NCBI GenBank assembly: GCA_910587095.1
Contig: CAJUMJ010000016.1
Location: 1 to 18,301, forward strand
DNA length: 18,301 bases
From: an uncultured Lachnospiraceae bacterium
Lineage (GTDB): Bacteria > Bacillota > Clostridia > Lachnospirales > Lachnospiraceae
Direction of reading: 5' to 3'
Positions 1 through 7,287 of the stretch are shown here, in pieces (positions within the stretch are counted from its first letter, which is position 1; every line of letters starts with the position of its first letter). A model generated the notes under the pieces. That model ran no database searches, had not been told where the DNA came from, and saw only the letters and a list, made by a program, of their open reading frames with translations. The translations under genes were made by a program, and so were the position numbers.

Positions 1-75
1 ATACATGTGTTTCACCCCGTTATCTATAAAAAGCTGCAAAAAAAATGAGCCTGTTTCACGGAAACCTTTGTAGAT

Positions 76-104
76 ATTATATCAGATATCGGGGCACAAA
101 TCAG
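76..104 (-). promoter_or_regulatory. Probable promoter for a gene beyond the left edge
   Basis: On the minus strand there is a perfect -10 box TATAAT (81..76) preceded by TG at 84..83, giving an extended -10 (TGATATAAT). A weak -35 (CTGATT) lies 17 nt upstream. It lies between the carA stop and the window edge. It would drive a minus-strand gene whose first ATG may be at 6..4, behind a GGGGTG ribosome-binding-like sequence with a 6-nt spacer. Only two codons of that frame are visible, so no product can be given. The -10 is clear and the -35 is poor. Confidence 0.5.
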
Positions 105-138
105 TAAAATCAAGCGTTGTAGAGTTAATCAGCAGACA

Positions 139-1335
139 CTACTTAGAGTTACTTTTCGTCTTGATCATTTCTATAAATCTGTCAAACAGATACGAGGAAT
201 CCTGCGGTCCCGGGCACGCCTCCGGGTGAAACTGCACCGTAAAGATATTCTTGCCGGTGTAGAAAAGGCCCTCGTTTGTGCCGTCGTTCACATTGACAAA
301 TGCAGGAACCGCCACCTGCGGGTCAAGCTTGTCCATATCCACCACATAACCGTGATTCTGGGACGAAATGTAGACCCTCCCTGTAGCCAGATCCTTCACC
401 GGATGATTGCCGCCCCGGTGCCCGTATTTCATCTTAAAGGTATCCGCACCCGTGGCGAGAGCCATAAGCTGATGCCCGAGACAGATTGCAAAAATCGGGA
501 CATCAGACTCGTAAAGTTTACGGATTTCTTCTATTATAGTAGTGCATTCCTTCGGATCGCCCGGCCCGTTGCTGAGCATAATACCGTCCGGCGCATCCGA
601 CAGGATTTCCGCCGCCGTGGTCGTTGCCGGATAAACCGTCACGTCGCACCCCCTCGCAGCAAGGGATCTCGCAATATTTTCCTTTGCCCCCAGGTCAAGG
701 AGCGCCACCCGCAGGCCCTTGCCTGTCAGATCCCGCACAAGGCTTGGCTTCTTTTCCCGGACGCCTGCCGTATAATCCTCTTTTTTAAAAGAGGAACTGC
801 CGGAAAGCGGCCCGTTCTGGACAAGCTCCTTTGTCCCCGTAAGCATGTATTTTTCTGCGCAGCTTACCCGCTCCACTACCTTACCTGTCGTATATGCTTT
901 TAATTTGGGAATGATTTCGTCGAGATTGTAACTGTCGTCGGTGGTGATCATACCGTTCATGGTGCCCTTCTCCCGAAGGATTCTGGTAAGAGCCCTGGTG
1001 TCGATCCCGGCGATACCAGGGACACCATTGTCCTCTAAGAATTGCTGAATTGTCATATCACATCTGAAATTGCTCGGAATCCGGGATAGCTCCCGCACAA
1101 TAAAACCGTCCGGCCATGGCCTTTTCGATTCCATATCATCTTCGCAGACCCCGTAATTGCCGATCAACGGATAAGTCATACACACGGCCTGCCCCGCATA
1201 GGACGGATCAGTCAGCACTTCCAGATAGCCCGCCATGGAAGTGTTAAAAACAATCTCGCTGACGATCTCCTTCCTCGCCCCTATATGCGTCCCTTCAAAC
1301 ACAGTGCCGTCTTCCAGTATTAAAAATGATTTCAT
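139..1335 (-). CDS. carA: Carbamoyl-phosphate synthase small (glutaminase) subunit
   Basis: CarA hydrolyses glutamine and passes ammonia to the CarB subunit, which makes carbamoyl phosphate for pyrimidine and arginine synthesis in the cytoplasm. The N-terminal CPSase small-subunit domain occupies about residues 1-160 (FEGTHIGA, NTSMAGYLEVLTDPSYAGQ, GIAGIDTRALTR). The C-terminal class I glutamine amidotransferase domain starts near 208. It has an oxyanion stretch SNGPGDP (255-261), nucleophile Cys285 in AICLGHQ, and His370 and Glu372 in QFHPEACPGP, so the triad is complete. At 398 residues it is longer than the usual 360 or so. The extra length is a Ser/Lys-rich linker at about residues 165-205, between the two domains. 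The start ATG has an AGGG ribosome binding site with a short spacer. carB does not follow in the usual tight arrangement: at least 132 nt with a separate promoter lie downstream. Family assignment is very secure. Confidence 0.97.
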   Translation of the reverse strand: MKSFLILEDGTVFEGTHIGARKEIVSEIVFNTSMAGYLEVLTDPSYAGQAVCMTYPLIGNYGVCEDDMESKRPWPDGFIVRELSRIPSNFRCDMTIQQFLEDNGVPGIAGIDTRALTRILREKGTMNGMITTDDSYNLDEIIPKLKAYTTGKVVERVSCAEKYMLTGTKELVQNGPLSGSSSFKKEDYTAGVREKKPSLVRDLTGKGLRVALLDLGAKENIARSLAARGCDVTVYPATTTAAEILSDAPDGIMLSNGPGDPKECTTIIEEIRKLYESDVPIFAICLGHQLMALATGADTFKMKYGHRGGNHPVKDLATGRVYISSQNHGYVVDMDKLDPQVAVPAFVNVNDGTNEGLFYTGKNIFTVQFHPEACPGPQDSSYLFDRFIEMIKTKSNSK

Positions 1336-1376
1336 CTTCTACCCTGTCCCTTTCGCCGGCCATTTTTCTTTTTAGT

Positions 1377-1409
1377 AAGCCTCCGCACACGTATCGTATG
1401 CGGAGGCTT
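1377..1409. other. Stable hairpin between the acetyltransferase gene and carA
   Basis: Perfect 11-bp arms (AAGCCTCCGCA at 1377-1387 and its complement at 1399-1409) enclose an 11-nt loop. On the minus strand it lies downstream of the acetyltransferase gene and about 40 nt upstream of the carA start. No T-run follows it on the minus strand (ACTAAAAAG), so it is a poor intrinsic terminator in that direction. With the promoter at 1424-1429 it would begin about 8 nt into the carA leader RNA. It could be a decayed terminator for the purL unit, an mRNA-stabilising 5' hairpin, or part of a carA control leader. No PyrR-type terminator/antiterminator pair is visible. Confidence 0.7.
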
Positions 1410-1423
1410 CTTTGCCATCGCAT

Positions 1424-1452
1424 ATTGTATCACACAATTATTAATTTTGGTA
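1424..1452 (-). promoter_or_regulatory. Probable carA promoter (extended -10)
   Basis: The minus strand has TGATACAAT, an extended -10 with TACAAT at 1429..1424. At 17 nt spacing the -35 position (TACCAA, 1452..1447) is not a consensus box. It falls in a 10-bp palindrome TGGTATACCA (1448-1457) that overlaps the last codons region of the acetyltransferase gene boundary. A palindrome of that length is expected by chance several times in a window this size, so an operator role is only a suggestion. Confidence 0.45.
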
Positions 1453-1462
1453 TACCATACTT

Positions 1463-1918
1463 TTAAATAGAGCCGCATTTCTCCATTACAAAATTCACAA
1501 GAGCAATTCCCTGCCGCTCCACACGCTGTTCTTTGATCACGGTATACCCCCTCTTTTCGAAGAAAGGTCTTGCCGTAATGGACGCGTGGGTCGTGATTTT
1601 CCCCTGAACCGTCCGCTCTAATCCGTCGCAGATCGCTGTCGCTATGCCTTTTCTTTGATAGTCCCTGTGCACATACAGCCTGTCAAGATAGCCTGTTTGA
1701 TCTATATCGCCAAACCCGGCTATCCCGCCGCCCTCAACCGCAACTAAGCTGTAGTGTTCCAGCAATGAGCGGTTCCATTTTTGTAAATCCACGCTGCCTG
1801 TCGCCCATACGGATAACTGCTCTTTTGTGTAATCCTTCGCATTCACAGTGTGGACAGTGTTATAAAATAAATCGGCCAGTTTTTCACAGTCAGACTGTCT
1901 GTATTCTCTGATAACTAT
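1463..1918 (-). CDS. GNAT family N-acetyltransferase, YafP-like, with apparent ATA start
   Basis: A predicted cytoplasmic acetyl-CoA-dependent acetyltransferase of about 151 residues; the substrate is unknown. It begins with the typical GNAT opening VIREYRQSDCEKLADLFY, and the acetyl-CoA loop is visible as VHRDYQRKGIATAI. The C-terminal stretch ASITARPFFEKRGY and the following EQRVERQGI closely recall Escherichia coli YafP, as known from memory. The frame stays open far upstream into purL, where an ATG exists at 2059, but using it would add 47 residues of out-of-frame purL sequence with no GNAT character. No ATG, GTG or TTG occurs in frame between the purL stop and the start of homology. A perfect AAAGGAG lies 8 nt before an ATA codon at 1918, exactly where ATG would be expected. 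The gene follows purL by 29 nt, which suggests co-transcription. It is either initiated at ATA or has lost its start. Confidence 0.85.
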   Translation of the reverse strand: MVIREYRQSDCEKLADLFYNTVHTVNAKDYTKEQLSVWATGSVDLQKWNRSLLEHYSLVAVEGGGIAGFGDIDQTGYLDRLYVHRDYQRKGIATAICDGLERTVQGKITTHASITARPFFEKRGYTVIKEQRVERQGIALVNFVMEKCGSI

Positions 1919-1926
1919 TTTCTCTT

Positions 1927-1933
1927 CTCCTTT
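1927..1933 (-). promoter_or_regulatory. Ribosome binding site that fixes the acetyltransferase start
   Basis: AAAGGAG on the minus strand is followed by 8 nt (AAGAGAAA) and then ATA GTT ATC AGA GAA. The spacing is ideal for initiation at the ATA codon 1918..1916. This supports the short reading frame over the ATG at 2059. Confidence 0.7.
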
Positions 1934-1947
1934 GCGCTCGCAAGTTC

Positions 1948-4900
1948 CTACCTGAAATACCCCACGCCGCTCTCGAATATCTTCATATCCTGCTCTCCAA
2001 AGATATTCACAGCCACACAGTCGCCCCTTCTCTCCGAATGCGCCATCTTGCCCATACATCTTCCGTCCGGTGAAGTGATGCCCTCAATCGAGGCATAGGA
2101 ACCGTTGATGTTCCACTCCTCATCCATGGACACATTACCATCGGCATCCGCATACTGAGTCGCTACCTGTCCGTTTGCGAACAACTTATCAATCCACTCT
2201 TTCGGCGCCACAAATCGTCCTTCACCGTGGGAAGCAGGGTTTACATAAGTTTGTCCAAGTTCCGCTCCGGCAAGCCATGGAGACTTGTTGGAAACTACCT
2301 TCAAATAAACCATCTTGGAAATATGCCGGTTCACCGTGTTGAAGGTCAGAGTCGGTGAATCCGCCTCCTGCCCCCGGATCTCCCCGTAAGGCACAAGCCC
2401 CAGCTTGATCAGCGCCTGGAAACCGTTACAGATTCCCAGTGCAAGACCGTCCCTCTCATTCAAAAGCCGCATCACCGCTTCTTTGATCTTCTCATTCTGG
2501 AAAGCGGTGGCGAAGAACTTGGCGGAACCGTCCGGCTCGTCACCCGCGGAAAAACCGCCGGGGAACATAATGATCTGCGCCTGTTCGATCACCCGCTCAA
2601 AGGCCTCCACGCTCTCTCTGATATCCGCCGCATTCCGGTTCTTAAACACCTTTACGACGGTCTCCGCTCCGGCTCTCTCAAAAGCCTGCGCGCTGTCGTA
2701 CTCACAGTTCGTACCCGGGAATACGGGAATAAATACCGTTGGCTTCGCCACTTTATGTTTGCACACATAGACGCCGTCCGCGCGGTACAGCTTTGATGCC
2801 ACCGGACTCTTGTCCTTTCCGGCCGTATAAGTAAATACCTTGTCCAGCTTATCGCGCCATACCTGCACTGCCTCGGCTCCGTCAATCTTCATGGAACCGT
2901 AAGTGAAAGCGCCGTTCGCCGTCACTGTGCCGATCTCCTCATAGGAAATCCCCAATGCCTTCAGGTGGTGTACCTCTTTTGCCGGCATCTCCGCCACAAT
3001 ATCTCCGAGGCCGTTATCAAAGAGCGCCTCCATCTTGTAGGAAGAATCCACCGCAACGCCAAGCCCGTTTCCGAAAGCCATCTTGCTCACGGCCGCCGCC
3101 ACGCCCTTTGCGTCCAGCGCATAGGCCGCCACGATCTTTCTCTTTCTAAACTTAACCGGCATTCCATTTATGACTTCTGTGTCAGTATACTCTGACATCA
3201 ATGTCATTATCTTGTCATAAAGTGTCATAACCTCGTCATAGACCGGCAGATCATAGGCATCACGCGGGATACGGAACCGCACGAGACGATCCCCCGGATA
3301 TTTTAACTCAGGTGTGACAATATTTCCGCTCTTATTCACATTGACCGCAAAGGACACCAGCGTAGGCGGCACGTCAATATCGTTGAAGGTGCCGGACATG
3401 GAATCTTTGCCGCCGATTGAGGGCAGGCCGTACTTCATCTGCGCGTCATAGGCGCCGAGAAGCGCTGCAAAAGGCTGGCTCCAGCGGGACGGCTCCTCGC
3501 TCATGCGCCGGAAATACTCCTGGAAGGTAAAGCGGATCGTCCGGTAATCTCCGCCGTTAGCCACAATCTTCGCCATGGACTCGGTTACCGCGTAAACCGC
3601 GCCGTGATACGGACTCCAGCTTGACAGATAAGGATCAAAGCCGTAGCTCATCATGGTTACAGTGTCCGTCTTTCCCTGCAAAGTCGGAAGCTTCGCCACC
3701 ATAGCCTGCGTCTCCGTCAATTGAAACTTACCGCCGTAAGGCATATATACGCTGCCCGCACCGATCGATGCGTCAAACATTTCCACAAGTCCCTTCTGTG
3801 AGCAGACATTCAAATCGCCAAGAAGCGAAAGCCACGCCGCCTTCACGTCCTTACGGGCAACAGCCTCTGCGACCGCAGGCGTCGCGATATTTTTCAGATA
3901 ATCATTCGTTTCGTCGGGAATCTCCACAAAAACATCCGTCTCCTGATGCGCGCCGTTGGTATCCAGAAACGCTCTGGACAGATCCACGATTTTGCGCCCG
4001 CGCCATTTGAGCACCAGACGGGGTTCCTTCGTGACAACCGCTACAGGTACCGCCTCCAGATTTTCCTCCGCCGCATAACCGAGGAAAGCATCTGTGTCTC
4101 CAGGCGATACCACCACAGCCATACGCTCCTGGGATTCGGAGATCGCAAGCTCCGTCCCGTCCAGACCCGCATACTTTTTCGGCACCTTGTCCAGATCCAC
4201 CACAAGGCCGTCCGCCAGTTCGCCGATCGCTACAGACACACCGCCCGCGCCGAAATCGTTACATTTCTTAATCAGGCGGCTCACTTCCTCACGCCTGAAC
4301 AATCTCTGGATTTTCCTCTCCGTGGGCGCGTTTCCCTTCTGTACCTCCGCGCCGCATGTATCAATGGATTTCTCCGTATGCACCTTGGAAGACCCAGTAG
4401 CGCCGCCACAGCCGTCACGCCCGGTTCTGCCGCCCAAAAGGATAATGACATCGTCCGGATCGGAGTTTTCCCTGATCACATTTTTTCTCGGCGCCGCACC
4501 CATTACCGCACCGATTTCCATGCGCTTCGCCACGTAATTCGGGTGATAAATTTCTTTGACTAATCCGGTCGCCAAACCAATCTGGTTGCCGTAAGAAGAA
4601 TACCCGTTGGCCGCTCCACGCACCAGTTTTTTCTGAGGCAGCTTTCCCTTTAACGTTTCCGCCACCGGCACCGTAGGATCCGCAGCACCTGTCACGCGCA
4701 TCGCCTGATAGACATAGCCTCTGCCAGAAAGGGGATCGCGGATCGCACCGCCAAGACATGTGGCCGCACCGCCAAAGGGCTCGATCTCCGTGGGATGGTT
4801 GTGCGTCTCGTTCTTGAAAAAGACAAGCCATTCCTCCGTCACCGGGCCGTCGCCGTAATCCATCTCCACCGGCACCACCACGGAGCAGGCGTTGATTTCA

Positions 4901-5796
4901 TCGGACTCTTCCATATCGTCCAGTTTCCCGTCCTGCTTTAACTTCCGCATCGCCATCAGCGCCAGATCCATCAGACAGACAAACTTGTCCTCCCTGCCCT
5001 TAAAAATCTCCTCCCGCACCTGCAGGTAATCCTGATAAGTTTTCTCGATCGGCTCCCGGTATCTTCCCTCTCCGAAGCTCACATTTTTAAGTTCCGTAGA
5101 AAAGGTCGTATGGCGGCAATGGTCGGACCAGTAAGTATCCAGCACACGGATTTCCGTCATGGTAGGATCCCTGTGCTCCTCGCCGCTGTAATAATTCTGA
5201 ATATGCTTAAAGTCCTTAAACGTCATAGCCAGTCCGAGGGAATCGTACAGCTTCTTAAGTTCGCCTTCCGGCATAACGGCAAATCCGTCAAACACCGCCA
5301 CATCCGCCGGCTCCTCATACGCCATCTCTAATGTGTCCGGTTTCACCATATCTGTCTCTCTCGAATCCACCGGATTGATACAATATGTCTTGATCCGGTC
5401 AAACTCCTCGTCCGTGATATTTCCACTGACCAAGTAAGTCACTGCGGTTTTAATGTTCGGTTCTTCGTCTTCCTTCAAAAACTGCACGCACTGTACGGCA
5501 GAATCCGCTCTCTGGTCAAACTGTCCCGGAAGAAACTCCACTGAAAACACACGGCCATTCTCCGGGATTTCAATATCCTCCCGGTATAATATATCAACCG
5601 CCGGTTCCGAGAACACTGTAGTACAGGCTCTCTCAAAAACCTCCTGGGATATATTCTCCACATCATAGCGGATAAATACCCGCACCTGTTCCACACTCTC
5701 AATGCCGAGAAAACTTTCGATCTCTTCCTTAAGCTCCCTCGCCTTAACCGCAAAAGGTTCCTTCTTTTCCACATAAATTCGTTTGACGTCTCCCAT
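1948..5796 (-). CDS. purL: Phosphoribosylformylglycinamidine synthase, single-chain clostridial type
   Basis: FGAM synthase carries out the fourth step of purine synthesis, turning FGAR, glutamine and ATP into FGAM. At 1282 residues it joins the PurS-like N-terminus, the AIRS-like ATP-dependent synthase halves and the glutaminase in one chain, unlike the separate PurS/PurQ/PurL of Bacillus. Visible motifs are SDHCRH (224-229), KNETHNHP (328-335) and GGAATCLGGAIRD (342-354). The C-terminal glutamine amidotransferase domain starts about residue 1027 (VFIPVFPGTNCEYDSA). It has a GGFSAGDEPDG loop, nucleophile Cys near 1123 in LGICNGFQ, and His1253 and Glu1255 in MAHSERR. The sequence style fits the family known as TIGR01857 rather than the proteobacterial long PurL. 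The ATG at 5796 has AAAGGAG 8 nt upstream. A GNAT gene follows 29 nt after the stop. No frameshift or missing catalytic residue is seen. Confidence 0.97.
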   Translation of the reverse strand: MGDVKRIYVEKKEPFAVKARELKEEIESFLGIESVEQVRVFIRYDVENISQEVFERACTTVFSEPAVDILYREDIEIPENGRVFSVEFLPGQFDQRADSAVQCVQFLKEDEEPNIKTAVTYLVSGNITDEEFDRIKTYCINPVDSRETDMVKPDTLEMAYEEPADVAVFDGFAVMPEGELKKLYDSLGLAMTFKDFKHIQNYYSGEEHRDPTMTEIRVLDTYWSDHCRHTTFSTELKNVSFGEGRYREPIEKTYQDYLQVREEIFKGREDKFVCLMDLALMAMRKLKQDGKLDDMEESDEINACSVVVPVEMDYGDGPVTEEWLVFFKNETHNHPTEIEPFGGAATCLGGAIRDPLSGRGYVYQAMRVTGAADPTVPVAETLKGKLPQKKLVRGAANGYSSYGNQIGLATGLVKEIYHPNYVAKRMEIGAVMGAAPRKNVIRENSDPDDVIILLGGRTGRDGCGGATGSSKVHTEKSIDTCGAEVQKGNAPTERKIQRLFRREEVSRLIKKCNDFGAGGVSVAIGELADGLVVDLDKVPKKYAGLDGTELAISESQERMAVVVSPGDTDAFLGYAAEENLEAVPVAVVTKEPRLVLKWRGRKIVDLSRAFLDTNGAHQETDVFVEIPDETNDYLKNIATPAVAEAVARKDVKAAWLSLLGDLNVCSQKGLVEMFDASIGAGSVYMPYGGKFQLTETQAMVAKLPTLQGKTDTVTMMSYGFDPYLSSWSPYHGAVYAVTESMAKIVANGGDYRTIRFTFQEYFRRMSEEPSRWSQPFAALLGAYDAQMKYGLPSIGGKDSMSGTFNDIDVPPTLVSFAVNVNKSGNIVTPELKYPGDRLVRFRIPRDAYDLPVYDEVMTLYDKIMTLMSEYTDTEVINGMPVKFRKRKIVAAYALDAKGVAAAVSKMAFGNGLGVAVDSSYKMEALFDNGLGDIVAEMPAKEVHHLKALGISYEEIGTVTANGAFTYGSMKIDGAEAVQVWRDKLDKVFTYTAGKDKSPVASKLYRADGVYVCKHKVAKPTVFIPVFPGTNCEYDSAQAFERAGAETVVKVFKNRNAADIRESVEAFERVIEQAQIIMFPGGFSAGDEPDGSAKFFATAFQNEKIKEAVMRLLNERDGLALGICNGFQALIKLGLVPYGEIRGQEADSPTLTFNTVNRHISKMVYLKVVSNKSPWLAGAELGQTYVNPASHGEGRFVAPKEWIDKLFANGQVATQYADADGNVSMDEEWNINGSYASIEGITSPDGRCMGKMAHSERRGDCVAVNIFGEQDMKIFESGVGYFR

Positions 5797-5840
5797 AATG
5801 GTTTCTCCTTTATTTTTGTAATAGCCGTTTTCCCCAAGCC

Positions 5841-5867
5841 AATATAGCAGTTCAATTAGTCCCGCAA
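5841..5867 (-). promoter_or_regulatory. Possible purL promoter
   Basis: The minus strand has an extended -10 TGCTATATT (TATATT at 5846..5841, TG at 5849..5848). A TTGCGG-like -35 (5867..5862) lies 15 nt away, or TTTGCG at 16 nt. The leader to the purL ATG would be only about 40 nt, too short for a purine riboswitch, and none is seen. Confidence 0.4.
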
Positions 5868-5906
5868 ATACGCTGCAAACCCGCTAAATCCCTAAGCGCT
5901 CTAAAA

Positions 5907-6491
5907 CTACACATCAATAATCAGCCCTTGCATTATATAAAGCAACTGCTCGTCCACCATTTTTTCCGTAACACCAAAAGTCTGCGCATCGATTTTCATT
6001 CCCTCCAGCACAAACATAATGTTGGCCGCCGCTCCCTTTGGATTCTCACAGTAGAACTCACCGCTGGCGATCCCGTCCTCAATCAGCTTTTCGATCACCC
6101 TGACACCTGCGTCAAATTGTTTGCGCAGCATATTGTTCTTATCGGTCGTCTGATGCGCAAAAAAATATTCATAGACCGCCACGGTCAAATTATCTTTATT
6201 CTGTAAAAGCTCCTTTTTCTGCTCCTTCAAAAAAAGCGTTAAAATGTCCGCGGCCGTATCCTCCCTGGCGATCTGTTTCGTGAATACATCATCCGTCTCA
6301 TCCGCCTCTATCTGCAGCACCTCCATCAGAATCTGCTCCGTGCTGTCAAAATACAGATAAAGACCGCCCCGGCTGATACCGCAAGCATCCACGATATCCT
6401 TCATGGTCACATTCTTAAAACCTTTCTCCACAAATACCTTTCTGGCAACTTCCAGTATATACTTCCTTTTCTGTGCCGATTTTTCTCCCAT
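5907..6491 (-). CDS. TetR/AcrR family transcriptional regulator
   Basis: A 194-residue one-component DNA-binding repressor type protein. The TetR N-terminal helix-turn-helix is clear at about residues 10-55: KRKYILEVARKVFVEKGF, then VTMKDIVDACGISRGGLYLYF, the canonical recognition-helix region. The rest (about 56-194) is an all-helical ligand-binding/dimerisation domain too divergent to suggest a ligand. The start ATG follows GGGA about 4 nt upstream and GGGAG further up. The gene lies 55 nt behind the 170-residue hypothetical gene on the same strand, and 110 nt upstream of purL, which appears to have its own promoter. TACGCGTA, an 8-bp palindrome at 6520-6527 in front of the gene, is a possible but weak operator. 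The target is likely its own unit or an unlinked efflux or metabolic gene. Purine control is not implied by the family. Confidence 0.93.
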   Translation of the reverse strand: MGEKSAQKRKYILEVARKVFVEKGFKNVTMKDIVDACGISRGGLYLYFDSTEQILMEVLQIEADETDDVFTKQIAREDTAADILTLFLKEQKKELLQNKDNLTVAVYEYFFAHQTTDKNNMLRKQFDAGVRVIEKLIEDGIASGEFYCENPKGAAANIMFVLEGMKIDAQTFGVTEKMVDEQLLYIMQGLIIDV

Positions 6492-6546
6492 TCTGTCCCT
6501 GTCTCCCTAAAATGTATCCTACGCGTAATCTCTCCACGTTCTTTGG

Positions 6547-7059
6547 CTATTTCTCTTCCTCAACAACTTTGACCTTTCTGGTCTGCACCGGGTGATCCCA
6601 ATAATCCAGATTTTCCTTCATTTTTCTGACCACATTTAAGAAAATACCCTGTTCCACCGCTTCCGACCATCTTCGGCCTTTTCTCATCCCCTCCAGCACA
6701 TACTTGGAAAGAATACCTTTCAGCACATCCATCTCCTTTATATCCGCCCGTTTGATAGCCCTGAGCTCATCTTCCACGACGCGGATTCTGTAACGGGAAT
6801 AAACATACCTGTAGTTCCTGTCCATAAGCTTTGTACGCTGGGCCTCTTTGACAAAATTCATCAATGTGCCGTCATATACCGGGAAGGAAATCGAATGTTC
6901 TTCAATCCCTGATCCCGAATAACTCTGTTGCACGCTTTTCCCCTTCTTGCTCTCCAGCCAGGACAGATAACGCGCCAGCTTTTCCACATCCGCCCGATAT
7001 TCATTGACTACCTGTTGCCTGTAGGCAATCTCCTCTTTGTCTATCTGTGTCTTTCCCAT
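6547..7059 (-). CDS. Conserved-looking hypothetical protein, 170 residues
   Basis: I do not recognise the family. The protein is highly charged, lacks cysteine, and has no signal peptide or membrane segment, so it should be cytoplasmic. Residues about 7-45 are predicted helical and coiled-coil-like (KEEIAYRQQVVNEYRADVEK). A Ser/Gly-rich break follows at about 46-52, then SISFPVYDGTLMNFVKEA and a basic, Arg/Tyr-rich helical region at about 75-100 (RNYRYVYSRYRIRVVEDE). The C-terminus is basic and ends in VKVVEEEK. An in-frame TGA lies just upstream of the ATG at 7059, so the start is not further out, but the ribosome binding site is weak. A promoter-like box lies about 100 nt upstream, with two small hairpins in the leader. 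It precedes the TetR gene by 55 nt and may share its transcript. The basic central part could bind nucleic acid, which is inference only. Confidence 0.8.
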   Translation of the reverse strand: MGKTQIDKEEIAYRQQVVNEYRADVEKLARYLSWLESKKGKSVQQSYSGSGIEEHSISFPVYDGTLMNFVKEAQRTKLMDRNYRYVYSRYRIRVVEDELRAIKRADIKEMDVLKGILSKYVLEGMRKGRRWSEAVEQGIFLNVVRKMKENLDYWDHPVQTRKVKVVEEEK

Positions 7060-7105
7060 GACCTGTCATCACTCGCTTCCATTTTTGAATTCATTTACAT
7101 TAAGT

Positions 7106-7164
7106 TCCCGGCCCTGTCCGGGAGCAGAGTTGTCCCGACAAGCCTGTCATTTTAAATTTTATCA
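7106..7164 (-). promoter_or_regulatory. Possible promoter and structured leader of the 170-residue protein gene
   Basis: The minus strand has an extended -10 TGATAAAAT (TAAAAT at 7161..7156) with no convincing -35. The transcript would carry a leader of about 90 nt with two short hairpins. One is TTGTC/GACAA at 7130-7141. The other has perfect 6-bp GC-rich arms, TCCCGG at 7106-7111 and CCGGGA at 7118-7123. Confidence 0.4.
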
Positions 7165-7210
7165 CACATTTATAAAAAGTACAGCCTAAAAAAGAAATAT
7201 CTCCCTTTCG

Positions 7211-7257
7211 AAAAAACAGGCGCAGAGCCCAAATTGTTTCATAGGCTCTGCACCCTG
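7211..7257 (-). terminator. Rho-independent terminator of the coiled-coil gene
   Basis: On the minus strand CAGGGTGCAGAGCC pairs with GGCTCTGCGCCTG across a 14-nt loop and is followed by TTTTTT. It begins 31 nt past the stop codon of the heptad-repeat gene. Confidence 0.9.
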
Positions 7258-7287
7258 TCTGTTGTATGGCGATCTACGCAGTACCCG

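Noticed and set aside
226..903. 225-codon plus-strand frame
   Set aside because: It is antisense to carA and shows no coding features.
1919..2059. N-terminal extension of the acetyltransferase from the ATG at 2059
   Set aside because: The added residues are purL sequence in another frame without GNAT character, and a strong ribosome binding site lies inside at 1927-1933.
5797..5906. Purine riboswitch or attenuator before purL
   Set aside because: The gap is only 110 nt, the probable promoter leaves about 40 nt of leader, and no purine aptamer core is visible.
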